From assembly GCF_019320115.1 (NCBI RefSeq), contig NC_089594.1, positions 22,606,409-22,670,408 on the forward strand: 64,000 nucleotides of DNA, in the 5' to 3' direction. This stretch comes from Miscanthus floridulus. Lineage: Eukaryota; Streptophyta; Magnoliopsida; Poales; Poaceae. Position numbers and translations under genes: made by a program. This document shows, piece by piece, positions 44,628 through 54,489 of the stretch. How positions within the stretch are numbered: position 1 is the stretch's first letter; the number at the start of each line of letters is the position of its first letter. The notes beneath the pieces were generated by a model. It was not told the DNA's origin. It searched no databases and saw nothing but the letters and a program-made list of their open reading frames with translations.

Positions 44628-46259
44628 GTGGTTAACCAGCATGCCATGTGGACACGTGGGAAGGCCGGTTTCCAACAACCGGTCACTCTTCAAGCGGTTT
44701 CCCTATCGCCTCTTCTGCGGACTTATCGCGCCGCACTTGCTGATCCAAATTGGCATGCCGCTATGCAGGATGAGTTTTCAGCACTGCTTTCCAACCACAC
44801 TTGGGATCTTGTACCACGCCCATCTAGATTCAATGTGGTGACTGGCAAGTGGGTCTTCAAGCACAAATTCAAGGCAGATGGTTCTCTCGAGCGCTACAAG
44901 GCGCGCTGGGTTCTTCGTGGCTTTACTCAGCGCCCTAGCATTGACTATGATGAAACTTTCAGCCCTGTTGTGAAGCCTGCTGCTGTCCGAACAGTTCTGT
45001 CTCTGGCCGTTTCTCGCAAGTGGCCGGTACACCAGCTCGATGTGAATAATGCTTTTCTTCATGGGCATCTCTCAGAGACAGTGTATTGCGCTCAGCCTTC
45101 AGGTTTTGAGGACTCCTCTTGCCCAGACTATGTGTGTCATCTGAATCGCTCTCTGTATGGACTCAAACAGGCGCCACGTGCATGGTACAGTCGTTTCGCC
45201 AGTTTCCTTCTTCAGTTGGGTTTTGTGGAGGCCAAGACAGATACATCACTCTTTGTAAACCGTCGTGGCTCTGAGACTGCTTATCTTCTGCTGTATGTGG
45301 ATGATATTGTGCTGACAGCTTCTTCTCCAGACTTGCGTCATTGCATTATTGCAGCCCTACATCGTGAGTTTTCTATGAAGGATTTAGGCGAACTTCATCA
45401 TTTTCTGGGCATGCAAGTTCAGCGCACTGTTTCTGGGTTATTCTTGTCACAACACCAGTACATGTTGGACATCTTGGAACGTGCTGGTATGGCCGATTGC
45501 AAGCCGTGTGCTACTCCAGTTGATATCAACCCGAAGCTCTCTGCTGATGGTGATCCTATTTCTAATGCTACAGATTACCGCAGTCTTGCCGGCGCATTGC
45601 AGTATCTCACCTTCACACGCCCCGATCTTGCTTATGCAGTACAGCAGGTGTGTCTACACATGCACGACCCGCGGGAACCTCATCTTGCAGCTTTGAAGCG
45701 GATTCTTCGCTATGTTCATGGTACTTTGGACTTGGGCCTTCATATACGTGCCTCCAGTCAGTTTGATCTTGTGGTCTACTCAGATGCAGATTGGGCTGGT
45801 TATCCTGACACTCGTAAGTCCACCTCGGGCTACGCTGTGTTCCTCGGTGACAACTTGGTCTCCTGGTCCTCCAAGCGCCAGAACACTGTCTCCCGCTCCA
45901 GTGCTAAAGCTGAGTACCGTGTTGTAGCTAATGCGGTTGCAGAGGCTTCCTGGTTGCGCCAGCTATTGTCCGAGCTACATACACCTCTGCGTCAAGCCAC
46001 GTTGGTGTATTGTGACAACATCAGTACAGTTTACATGTCTTCTAACCCCGTTCAGCATCAGCGTACCAAGCATATTGAGATCGATCTTCACTTCGTCCGA
46101 GAACGAGTGGCTCTTGGTGCTGTCCGCGTTCTTCACGTCCCGACGACGTCCCAATTCGCCGACATCTTCACCAAAGGCTTGCCTTCTTCTGTCTTCACGG
46201 AGTTTAGGTCCAGTCTCAACGTTCGCCAACACGACGCTGTGACTGCGGGAGGGTGTTAG
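44628..46259 (+). CDS. Reverse transcriptase-RNase H of Copia element 2 (open)
   Basis: A 543-residue uninterrupted frame. RT motifs: DEFSALLSNHTWDLVPRP, KWVFKHKFKADGSLERYKAR, LDVNNAFLHGHLSETVYC, RSLYGLKQAPRAWYSRF and catalytic YVDD (45294-45305). RNase H motifs: LVVYSDADWAGYPDTRKSTS, SRSSAKAEYR and KHIEIDLHFVRE. The stop codon (46257-46259) lies inside the start of the 3' LTR, a common Copia layout. All key catalytic residues are present, but the upstream gag and integrase are broken, so it could act only in trans. Confidence 0.85.
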   Translation: MVNQHAMWTRGKAGFQQPVTLQAVSLSPLLRTYRAALADPNWHAAMQDEFSALLSNHTWDLVPRPSRFNVVTGKWVFKHKFKADGSLERYKARWVLRGFTQRPSIDYDETFSPVVKPAAVRTVLSLAVSRKWPVHQLDVNNAFLHGHLSETVYCAQPSGFEDSSCPDYVCHLNRSLYGLKQAPRAWYSRFASFLLQLGFVEAKTDTSLFVNRRGSETAYLLLYVDDIVLTASSPDLRHCIIAALHREFSMKDLGELHHFLGMQVQRTVSGLFLSQHQYMLDILERAGMADCKPCATPVDINPKLSADGDPISNATDYRSLAGALQYLTFTRPDLAYAVQQVCLHMHDPREPHLAALKRILRYVHGTLDLGLHIRASSQFDLVVYSDADWAGYPDTRKSTSGYAVFLGDNLVSWSSKRQNTVSRSSAKAEYRVVANAVAEASWLRQLLSELHTPLRQATLVYCDNISTVYMSSNPVQHQRTKHIEIDLHFVRERVALGAVRVLHVPTTSQFADIFTKGLPSSVFTEFRSSLNVRQHDAVTAGGC

Positions 46260-46391
46260 ACTATAAATGTATATATGCGTATGTATATGGGCCTGTGCCT
46301 TGGTATAGCCGGCCGGTCCTCTATTTTAGTTAGAGAGATACGAGGAGATCTCGGTTTGGTTCTGTTTCTATAAACCACGAAATCTCCTCTT

Positions 46392-46471
<80 letters not shown>

Positions 46472-46529
46472 ACATAGGTCTCTCCAATCAATCATTCATT
46501 TTCATTCCACGCAATCCTTATTGCTTTCA
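46254..46529 (+). repeat. 3' LTR of Copia element 2
   Basis: TGTTAGACTATAAATG to TTATTGCTTTCA, preceded by a purine-rich GCGGGAGGG and followed by AACTG. It is longer than the 5' LTR only because of an expanded microsatellite. Confidence 0.9.
46395..46471. repeat. (TA)n(TG)n microsatellite in the 3' LTR
   Basis: About 29 TA units then about nine TG units. The 5' LTR has only about five TA units at the same place. Confidence 0.9.
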
Positions 46530-46588
46530 AACTGCATGCTCACTATCATGATTCATGAATCATGAGGACAGATCAAGCCCCAGCTTAC

Positions 46589-46704
46589 AGAATCATAGCA
46601 CTGAAGCAGCCTATCATTGTCGCTGGACAGTGGGTGAGCGCTGATCTCCTGTAAAAAAGGCAACCTGTCTTTGACCTGCTCTGCAAATCGGTGCCCAAAG
46701 ACAC
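46589..46704 (-). other. Possible host exon, unknown
   Basis: On the minus strand, between an acceptor-like ATGCAG and a donor-like GTAAGC, one frame reads VFGHRFAEQVKDRLPFLQEI then SAHPLSSDNDRLLQCYDS, which looks like real protein. I do not recognise the family. No neighbouring exons are certain; Copia element 2 is inserted about 55 bp downstream in this orientation. It may be a relic exon. Confidence 0.3.
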
Positions 46705-47877
46705 CTGCATTGTTTCACTGCAAATTCGCATTCCTAGTGTATGTATCCTGCATGCTAAGACTGATTTGCTGTTTTCTGAACACTCAGGCATGTGCTTGTT
46801 ACATTGACTGTAATAGATAAATGGAGGCTCTCTAACATTGTAGTGACAGACATATATTCTCAAGTCAAGTTGCGGTGCCAGCTCCACTTGTGAAATGAAG
46901 TATTCCAATTTCACAGCCACAGAAAGCCTGCGTCTTTCTCCACCTCTACTTTTCTTCTGGTATACACACCTCTCTCCCACTGCTTCACAAGTTCACAACA
47001 CAATTCAGAAGGACACAAATATTAGAGTCTAGCTGACAGTCACAAACTTCAAACTGTCCTGCAAATAGGTTTTAGTTGCATGTCATGTATTATTAGTATT
47101 AGCAAAAACCCATTTAAAGCTCCAAGGCTTCATCATTTCATTTTACTATAAGTTGTTCATCTTTTCCTTAGTTTTAGTTTCTTTTTATCCATGAATTGAT
47201 GTTCAAATTATTTTGTTCACCAAATTTGAATTATTATCATATTTTTAAACGTAAAGTATTTAATAATTGTTTATTTTTTAAAAAATTGAGTTTGACCTTA
47301 TTTAGTACAATTTAAACCCTTCAAGTTTAGCATTGTATGTAAGAATTTAGGGCACATGAAAAACCATTGATGTGTTTTGTTAAGTCTTAAACCCACTTCT
47401 TAACATGTGCCTAACACCAAAAGCGTTACAATGTGTAACAATTTAGTGCTATAGGTAGCCTATAAAATGATGAGATGAACACAGGCATGAACGCTCACTT
47501 GGTATGGTAGCGTTGGCCGTTGGCTCTAGATGTCAGTGAACCAAAGAGAAAGAAAGGGGGTTGAGAAAAAATATTGTTGGTTTTTTTTATTGAGAGGGAA
47601 GGTTTCGAGGGATTGTGATTTTTTAGAAAGGGAATTGCAGTTGCTCAATCAAGTGAGGATGCTCTTAGCTTATTAATAATAGGTAACATTTTTTTATCAG
47701 TAATTGTAATTACATGATTACAAGAATGGTTGCCCATGACGTCGGCAGCGAGAGCAAGCACCGACTTTTTGTGACGTCGTGCTTTTCGTCCTCACGCCCG
47801 CGTCATCAGTCGGCAGATCGGTCGGTTTTGAGATGTGATTTGGGGATTCGAGTTGCACGAGCGGAAATTTCATTCTT
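46705..47877. other. Intergenic, no gene seen
   Basis: AT-rich sequence between Copia element 2 and the F-box gene; the last ~170 bp becomes GC-rich and is probably promoter and 5' UTR of that gene. Confidence 0.4.
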
Positions 47878-47955
47878 ATGCGTTCCATCCTGTTCTGGTT
47901 ACTGGATCAGATTGGCGAGGTCGGGACTCGGGAGTGCAATCTCCAATCCATCAAG

Positions 47956-49415
47956 ATGCCGTCGCCTCCGGCACCGGGTGCCGAGGGGGATGCCACTGCC
48001 AGCACAAGCAAGCGCCGCCGCAGCTCGGACCCCGGATGGGCGTCGCTGCCCGAAGATCTGGTCCGCCTGGTCGCGTCGCGGTTACTGGCCGCGGGCGACC
48101 TGCTGCTGGACTACGTCCGCTTCCGGGCCGTCTGCCGCGGCTGGCGGTCCGGCACGGACTCCCCGCGCGGCCGCGGCGTGACGGACCCGCTGTTCCACCC
48201 GCGGCGCTGGATGATGCTCCCTGAGGGCCACGGCCTCTACCCCGGCCACGCCGGCCTGGGCGGCTACGCCAGTTTCCTCAGCCTCGACACGGGGCGCATG
48301 GTGCGCGGCCGGATCCCGCTCCTCCAGGACACTGCGCCATCGACTCCGTCGACGGCCTCCTGCTGCTGCTACGGGACCTGTACAACGACAGCGCCGTCCG
48401 CCTCCTCCACCCTTTCACCGGCGACGTCACCGAGCTGCCACCGCTTGGCCCCCTCCTCCCGCAGCTGGGCACGGTGCTGCTTAGCTGCCCTGCGCCCTAC
48501 AGGCTCAAAAAGCTCACGAACATGGCCTGTGCTGCTGCTTCCTTCGGCACTCGAGGAGGAGGAGGAGCCATCACCATCGTGCTTGCACTTCATCAGGTAC
48601 ACCGTGTGGCCTTCGCTTCTTCCCTGGACGAGCAATGGACTCTGGCAAGCTGGCCATTGCCATCCTGCCACACACCTTTCCCGTTCAGGGGCAAGCTGTA
48701 CATCCTGCATACTCCTAGTCAGTTCATGTGGCAAAAATGTACACCAGGTTCTCCAGATTGATCCACCAGTTCAGGATGGGGCAACCTCATCAGGCTTTTC
48801 GCTGAAACCGCCCAGACTGATTGCCACAATCCCTGTATGCAATCTTCTACTGCCAACGTGTCTGGTGGAATCTGATTCGAACATCCTGCTGATTGGCCAC
48901 AAGGATTCATCTATGTCGCGGATTTTGGTTTACAAACTTGCAGACCTTGTGCAGCAAAGGTTCCTCCCAATGAAGAGCATCGGAGACAATTGTTTGATTG
49001 TTGGAGAGAGGAGCATGAGTGTCTCCTCTAGGGTGCTGCCTACCGTTGAGGGTGACAGTGTTATTATCCATATACGTTCAAGTTCAGTACAACCAGCCTA
49101 TGTTGCAGAATACCATCTCATCAGTAGTGACACCGTGTCACCGGCGATTGATGATTGCAGCCTGTATGGCCGTGCACAGGGACCTAGCGACCTTGTTCAC
49201 TATCTCTTCAGCTGCCGCACCCGTAGCTTATGGTATGTAGATCAGTAGATGTATTTATTTATTTATTTATTTATTTATTTGCAACGTTATCCTTCCTACT
49301 GTCATTTGTTTCTGTTTAATTAGGCTTAGCTATTAATTATAATTTTCATGTGTCTTGTAGGAACAGAGGAATAGTATACAGAAGGAAGCCACAAGGTGGG
49401 TTCCGTACGAGGTGA
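47956..49415 (+). CDS. F-box/DUF295 protein, two compensating frameshifts
   Basis: F-box proteins are substrate adaptors of SCF ubiquitin ligases; the DUF295 class is large and fast-evolving in grasses. ATG 47956 (MPSPPAPGAEG) is preferred; an in-frame ATG at 47878 would add 26 residues. The F-box spans about residues 28-68 (WASLPEDLVRLVASRLL, FRAVCRGWRSG). The DUF295 region follows (LFHPRRWMMLPEGHGLYP), then VLPTVEGDSVIIH and CSLYGRAQGPSDLVHYLFSC. Between about 48335 and 48735 the family-like sequence (IDSVDGLLLLL, LHPFTGDVTELPPL) is in another frame, so two shifts cancel out; the original frame itself also stays open. Exon 1 likely ends at 49232 (GTATGT donor) and a short exon 49361-49415 ends in TGA. 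If unspliced, the stop is at 49246. It may be a young pseudogene, an altered protein, or sequence error. Confidence 0.65.
49252..49280. repeat. (ATTT)n repeat in the F-box gene intron
   Basis: About seven TTTA units just after the donor site of the presumed intron. Confidence 0.9.
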
Positions 49416-49675
49416 AGAGCATGTGCCAGGATGAGGTAACTCTCCTACATCGCTTGTTAGTTGTTTCCTTTACAATACGATTGTACGACAATGCACAAGT
49501 TTTGGGCACAAAACTTTTTAATCCTGCCTTAGCTGATGTTGTTCCACAACCCCGATCAGTCAATCCTCATGGTAAAAAAGATCTGTTATCCATCAACGCC
49601 AATCAACAGATCCTTCCGCAGATCTACAAAAAAAATCCAAATTTCTGATATGTTAGTTCTCATGACACTTGCAAT

Positions 49676-49873
49676 CAGTGACGAAGCTATAAAAAAATTT
49701 AGGAGGGGCTGAACAAAAGAATAGAGACTTTTTTATCTTCTCTTAACCTTAGTCCCTCCTACCTAATACATATATACATAAAATTTTAATGGAGGGTTTA
49801 GAGGGGCTACACGTGTCCAGGATCGGTAGGGGGGGCTAGAGCCCCCCTAGCCCCACCGTTGGCTTCGTCACTG
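49676..49873. mobile_element. hAT-type MITE with perfect 8-bp target duplication
   Basis: Ends CAGTGACGAAGC and GCTTCGTCACTG are perfect 12-bp inverted repeats. Both sides carry CTTGCAAT (49668-49675, 49874-49881). An 8-bp duplication plus CAGTG ends indicates hAT. The 198-bp body contains GTAGGGGGGGCTAG and CTAGCCCCAC near the right end and has no coding capacity. Confidence 0.9.
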
Positions 49874-49881
49874 CTTGCAAT

Positions 49882-50644
49882 CCCTTCTTTCAAACAATAA
49901 TCCAGTTTGAAAAAGAAAATTGTACTCTGACAATGCATACTTATATATGGTTGGGTGCTTTTTGGCGGTCATGCTATGTTATCTTTAGTTGTGAGTTGAA
50001 ATTTGCTTCATCGCTTATACATATAACATTCTTTGGATCACACTTAAGGCCTATTTTTGAAGGGGGGATTGGGATCCAAATCCTTTGTTTATACTTCAAA
50101 ATCGGAGTTAATCCTAAAGATTCATGGCATAATCCCTCTCTTCCTAAAGCCTTTACATGCTACTTCCTGTATCAGCATCTCCAGAGTACTATGGTAGTCG
50201 GAGATATATGTCAAGCAATATATTATCCTCAGTTGATGAACATTTTCCATTAGACTGCACATAAAACACTTATATTTAGGATTTAAAAATGTTTCAATTC
50301 ATATCATAGGGACTGTTTGTTTTTCAGGGCCAGGACATTTTTTCCGTTGCTCTGGTGCTCTTTCTTCTTCTTCTTCTTCTTCCCTTTTTTGTTTTTTATA
50401 TTATATTTGTTTATATGGTCGTTGCCTCTGTATAAATTTATTAATTTTTACTTGACTTTTAGATTGGAGTTGTTTATTCTTCATATGTTTAGATAATATG
50501 CTATATGCGGTAATAACTGACAAGATGAATCAATATGCCACAAATATGTGATAAAAAGGGGACTTGCATATAGTTTGTCTTCCTCGAAAATCCGCTAATA
50601 ACACGAACCTAGCGGACGTTGTGTATCTGCAAGCAACCCACGTA
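49882..50644. other. Intergenic, no gene seen
   Basis: AT-rich; includes a (TTC)n run at 50362-50382. No convincing coding frame. Confidence 0.4.
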
Positions 50645-51276
50645 CTTTCTCTATTCTAAATTATAAAATGTTTTGGTTTTTCTAGTTACATAACTTTTGT
50701 TATATACTTAGATATACACTATGTCTAGATATATAGGAAGGGTGTGTCTGGTTTGAGGACAAGGGTGAATGGGATATGACCATCCATGGATTTCGGAATA
50801 TGGATATCCATGTTGTCTGTTTGGTTAGATGAATGTGGTGAACTATTTTTTTATTTGGTTAGATGGATGAGATTGCTTGGGATGAGAATACTTGACTAAT
50901 TATATCTATTATTTAAAAATAATAACAACTAATTATACCCTAATAAATATGCACCGACACTAATCTTGTCATTATAATCACTAATTAAAAAATAAAATAT
51001 GTTAATTAGCACTATACTACTCTAATTGTCACACAAAACATGCGCTAATCAACATGTGGATATCCTCATTCGTCAGATTTTTTAGGGCCAGAATATCCAG
51101 CATTTACCCAGAATATTCCCTATTGTGGATATCCAGGTTCAGTTTGTCCATCCAACCAAACACCCTGTATCTATGGATATCCATGTCCCATCCATGGATA
51201 TCCATGGAACTAAACACAACCTAAAACCAATGTATCTAGAAAAGCCAAAACATGTTATAACTTGAAATGGGAGAGT
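50645..51276. mobile_element. Stowaway-type MITE carrying another MITE
   Basis: Flanked by TA (50643-50644, 51277-51278). The left end CTTTCTCTATTCTAAATT and right end ATGGGAGAG (inverted) continue into matching TTTTGGTTTTTCTAG and CTAGAAAAGCCAAAA arms. The centre is occupied by the element at 50740-51222. Confidence 0.75.
50740..51222. mobile_element. Inner MITE with GGATATCCA motifs
   Basis: Starts GGGTGTGTCTGGTTTGAGG and ends GGAACTAAACACAACC, imperfect inverted repeats. Repeats ATGGATATCCATG-like palindromes near both ends. It splits the two arms of the Stowaway, so it inserted later. Confidence 0.65.
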
Positions 51277-51604
51277 ATTAGTTTACGCTATATCACTAGT
51301 TGTTGGCACACATAGCTTTCAATTTTTATATGTTGCTTTCCTGAAGTTGTATCAAGGACAAATTATGTAATCCGTGTTGCTAGGGTTTCTATACATATAT
51401 TGTTACACATACAATTTCTAATTGTGCTATGTTAATTCAAACAAAAAATTATCTGGTGAAATCAAGCTTGTGTTGCAAATCTAGATGATTATTTGTAGGG
51501 AAGGGCTAGCGCCCGGACATCCCGACGGGGGCTAGCGTTCGGACGCCCGCGTCGCACGCTTGCTTCACGTGGGGTCCCGCGCTGCTCCGTGTCCCATACC
51601 TGCT
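51277..51604. other. Flank of LTR E, part of an older repeat
   Basis: AT-rich, then from about 51499 GC-rich (GGGCTAGCGCCCGGACATCC and GGGGGCTAGCGTTCGGACG). It continues after LTR E at 53165 with matching phrases (CGCTCCGTGTCCCA), so LTR E split an older repetitive unit. Confidence 0.45.
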
Positions 51605-53164
51605 TGAAAGGATCTAACAATGCCTAGAGGGGGGTGAATAGGCGTATCTAAAAATTAACTGCAAATGCTAAGTTTAATTTTGTCAGTCAATGTCGGAAGT
51701 CCCGACAGTTTGGGTCGGAACTCCCGACGTCGTCAGAAGTCCCGGCACAAACTGTCAGAAGTCCCGACGCCTACGTGAACTACAAAAGCAGTGCCAAATT
51801 TAACTTTGCGGATAAATAATCTTACAACCCCACTTCCTAGTGGTTTGGTGAAGATGTTGGGTCACTCCCTTGACGCCGAAATGCCTCCAAACCGTAGATC
51901 GAGTCCAAACCCTAAAATGAAGTTCGGGAGAGAGAGACAAACAAATACAAGTAATCTCAAGCAAACACAACAATAAGCACACGAGACACAAGGATTTATC
52001 CCGAGGTTCAGCAACCCCACAAAGAAGCTCCTACGTCCTCGTTGTTGAGGTGACCACAAAGGTCGAAGTCTCTTTCACCTCCTTGCCTCTCTCAAAGCAA
52101 CCACAAAGGTCACTTGAGCTTTTCACTAAGAAATCAAGGGTAATACAAACTTCCCAAGGCTCTTCCACAAGATGGAAGCTCTTGGGCAACGCCTAGCCGG
52201 CTAAGGGCAAAGCCCCAAGAGTAATAGACGCAAATTCAACCGGCTTGACAAAGAAATCAAGTGCTCAAGCTTGCCAAAGTGATTCTCTCACTTAATCCAC
52301 TCTTCTTTCACTCAAACCCATAGGGGAATTAAAGATTGGAGCAAAGGGGAGAGGAAAGGGGTGCCTTGAATGCTTGGGAGTTGTTTTGGATGAAGGTTGG
52401 TGAGCAGTGAATGAGTGGATGACGGTTAGAAGTAAGGAGATGGCTATTTATACTCATAGTAGAAATCTAACCGTTCAGATCTACATCGGAAGTCCCGACG
52501 CAGATCTTAGGACTTCCAACCTTAATAGAAACACTATTCACATAGGGTCAAAGTCCACACGAGCAAGTCAATGTCGGAACTCCCGACAAACATCGGGACT
52601 TCCGACGGGTGCAATCAACCAGCCAGTAAAACCCCAGGTGTCGGGACTCCCGACTTGGGTCGGGACTTCCGATTGTCGGGAGTTCTGACTCACGTTGGGA
52701 CTTTTGACGGCCACGGTCACCGCACAGGCTAAGTGACTGGGCGTCAGGACTTTCGGCGTGAGTAGTGATTTCTGACTGTCGAGAGTTCTGGCATACATCG
52801 GGACTTCCGACACCAACAGTCACTGAAAAATATTATACGTGCTCGTGGAGTGCTACAGTGTCTCTCTTTTGATTTTATTTTTATGCTTGAGCACTCTATC
52901 TTCCTCAGACCAACTAAGTTTGTATCCCTCTTTATAGTGCGGCGAATCCTAAACTCAAAAGCAAAATATAAAACCCTTGGAGAGCGCTTTGAGTTCGTCC
53001 GCCTTTACAACTTCAAGAATTGAGGGATACTATTTCATCTTTATCAACTCTTTGAATCTTTCATGGGACTAATAGCTGTGACATATCTCATTAAGATCAC
53101 ATTAGTCCCTAATTTGGATGTCATCAATACACCAAAACCCACATAGGGGGCAAATGCACTTTCA
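51605..53164 (-). mobile_element. Solo LTR E
   Basis: The plus strand begins TGAAAGGATCTAACAATG and ends AAATGCACTTTCA, 1,560 bp, flanked by CTGCT and CCGCT (one C/T difference). The TATA box and motif array are on the minus strand. Its array uses TCGGGACTTCCGAC/GTCGGAAGTCCCGA instead of CCGGACGC, but with the same layout. The end with CTAGAGGGGGGTGAATAGG matches LTR D. No internal region. Confidence 0.85.
52445..52452 (-). promoter_or_regulatory. TATA box of LTR E
   Basis: TATAAATA on the minus strand (plus TATTTATA), downstream in LTR orientation of the GTCGGGACTTCCGA array. Confidence 0.55.
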
Positions 53165-53764
53165 CCGCTCCATGTCCCGCGTCGCTCCGTGTCCCACGCC
53201 TGCTTCATCTCGATCTACGCCCGCACAGTTTTTCGCGCCTGTCGCTCGTGCCCCCTCCACACCCACACACATGCAGGTGGGTCTAGCAACTACAACAAAC
53301 GGCTGCTGTAGATGGGGTCCACTACAACATCAGATCTTTTGTTGCAACATTTAGAGAAAACATTTGCAACATACGTCCAAAACAGTTGAAACACTTACAA
53401 CATACGTCCGAAACAAGAGGGAAACACATGTTGAAAACATCTGCAACATCCACATGAAACACTTGCAACATAAGTGTGAAACATATGCAACACCCAGATA
53501 AAACACTTGCAACATAATTGTGAAACATATGCAACACCCAGATAAAACCCATGCAACATCCGTATGAAACAGCTGAAACATTTGAAATAGACGCTTGCAA
53601 TATACGTGTATAGCTATTGCAATATATGTAACATTTCGATCTACTTTTACAACATCCACATGAAACATTTACAACATGCATATGAAACACCTCAAACACT
53701 TAAAATATACGCTTGCAATACGCGCTTGCGAACATCTGAGGAAGGAAGGGAGCGTGAGGTGTAC
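53165..53764. repeat. Older repeat rich in GCAACAT words
   Basis: From about 53300 the words GCAACAT, GAAACA and AACAT recur many times at irregular 20-40 bp intervals (for example TTGCAACATACGTCC, CTTGCAACATAAGTGTG, ATGCAACACCCAGAT). It is non-coding and looks like part of a DNA-transposon-derived grass repeat. No terminus is certain. Confidence 0.5.
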
Positions 53765-54301
53765 CAATGTTTTCCTAAATGGTAAACGGTCTTTACACGG
53801 TCGTCCTTTGTTTAGCGTTTAGGCCATTTACACGATGTTTAAACGAAGCTAAACGGTCTAAACGGTTTTGTACTTTAAAAAATACATATAATTATATATG
53901 TGCATGTAAAAAAATCAAGTATTCTAGCATTTATACATATTTATCCGACTAAAAATCAATTATTTTGGTATGTATATATATTTATGCATGTGAAAAGAAC
54001 CAGATATAGATATTTATGCATGTAACATATCAAGTGTACACATTTATAAATATAATAATAAACTTAAGTATACAAATTTATCCATACAAAACTGAACTAG
54101 ATTTACCTCATGTTCGCCTTAACAACCGTATAAACAGCTGTTTAGCCCGTTTAATACTGTTTATCTCTGTTTCGTTTAGGTCGTTTAGACCGTTTTTCCT
54201 ATTTTTTGACCGTTTAAACGGTCAACCGTTTAATTTCCGTTTACCCCCAAACAAGACCGTTTACCGTTTACTGGCCGTTTAAACCGTTTAGGCGAACAAT
54301 G
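53765..54301. mobile_element. TIR element with CGTTTAAACGG-type motifs
   Basis: Left end CAATGTTTTCCTAAATGG and right end CCGTTTAGGCGAACAATG are imperfect inverted repeats. Both subterminal regions are packed with GTTTAAACGG, CCGTTTA and GTCTAAACGG; the AT-rich centre has no coding capacity. About 537 bp. The target duplication is not clear. Confidence 0.6.
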
Positions 54302-54489
54302 AGTGGAGAAGCCCGCTTCGGGTCTGGCCACTCCGAATCTCATGATGTCGTGAGCTGAGTTCGAGCGTCGTGAAGGCGTCGGCGTCGACAGCGGGCGTGA
54401 CCTCCTAGTAGGGAACCACGGTGTCGGTAGCACCTCAATGTTGCAAGGGACAGGTCACGGCTCGCAGGGGCGGGGACCGGGCACGGCGC

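Larger units (their letters stand above)
31021..46529 (+). mobile_element. Copia element 2 (Ale/Hopscotch-like), split by element A
   Basis: LTRs at 31021-31229 and 46254-46529 are flanked by AACTG on both sides (31016-31020, 46530-46534). It has the primer-binding site, gag, protease, integrase, RT and RNase H in Copia order. Short LTRs and the protein style (FDSGASNHMT, HPGHEVLSKLA) resemble the Hopscotch/Retrofit (Ale) lineage; this is inference. A 9.9-kb element (32428-42299) is inserted in gag. Without it the element is about 5.6 kb. RT-RNase H is one long open frame, but gag and integrase carry stops and two one-base C-run shifts. Confidence 0.9.

Noticed and set aside
46589..46980. 131-codon minus frame
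   Set aside because: The frame itself has no domain; a different frame within its first part looks more protein-like and is listed separately.
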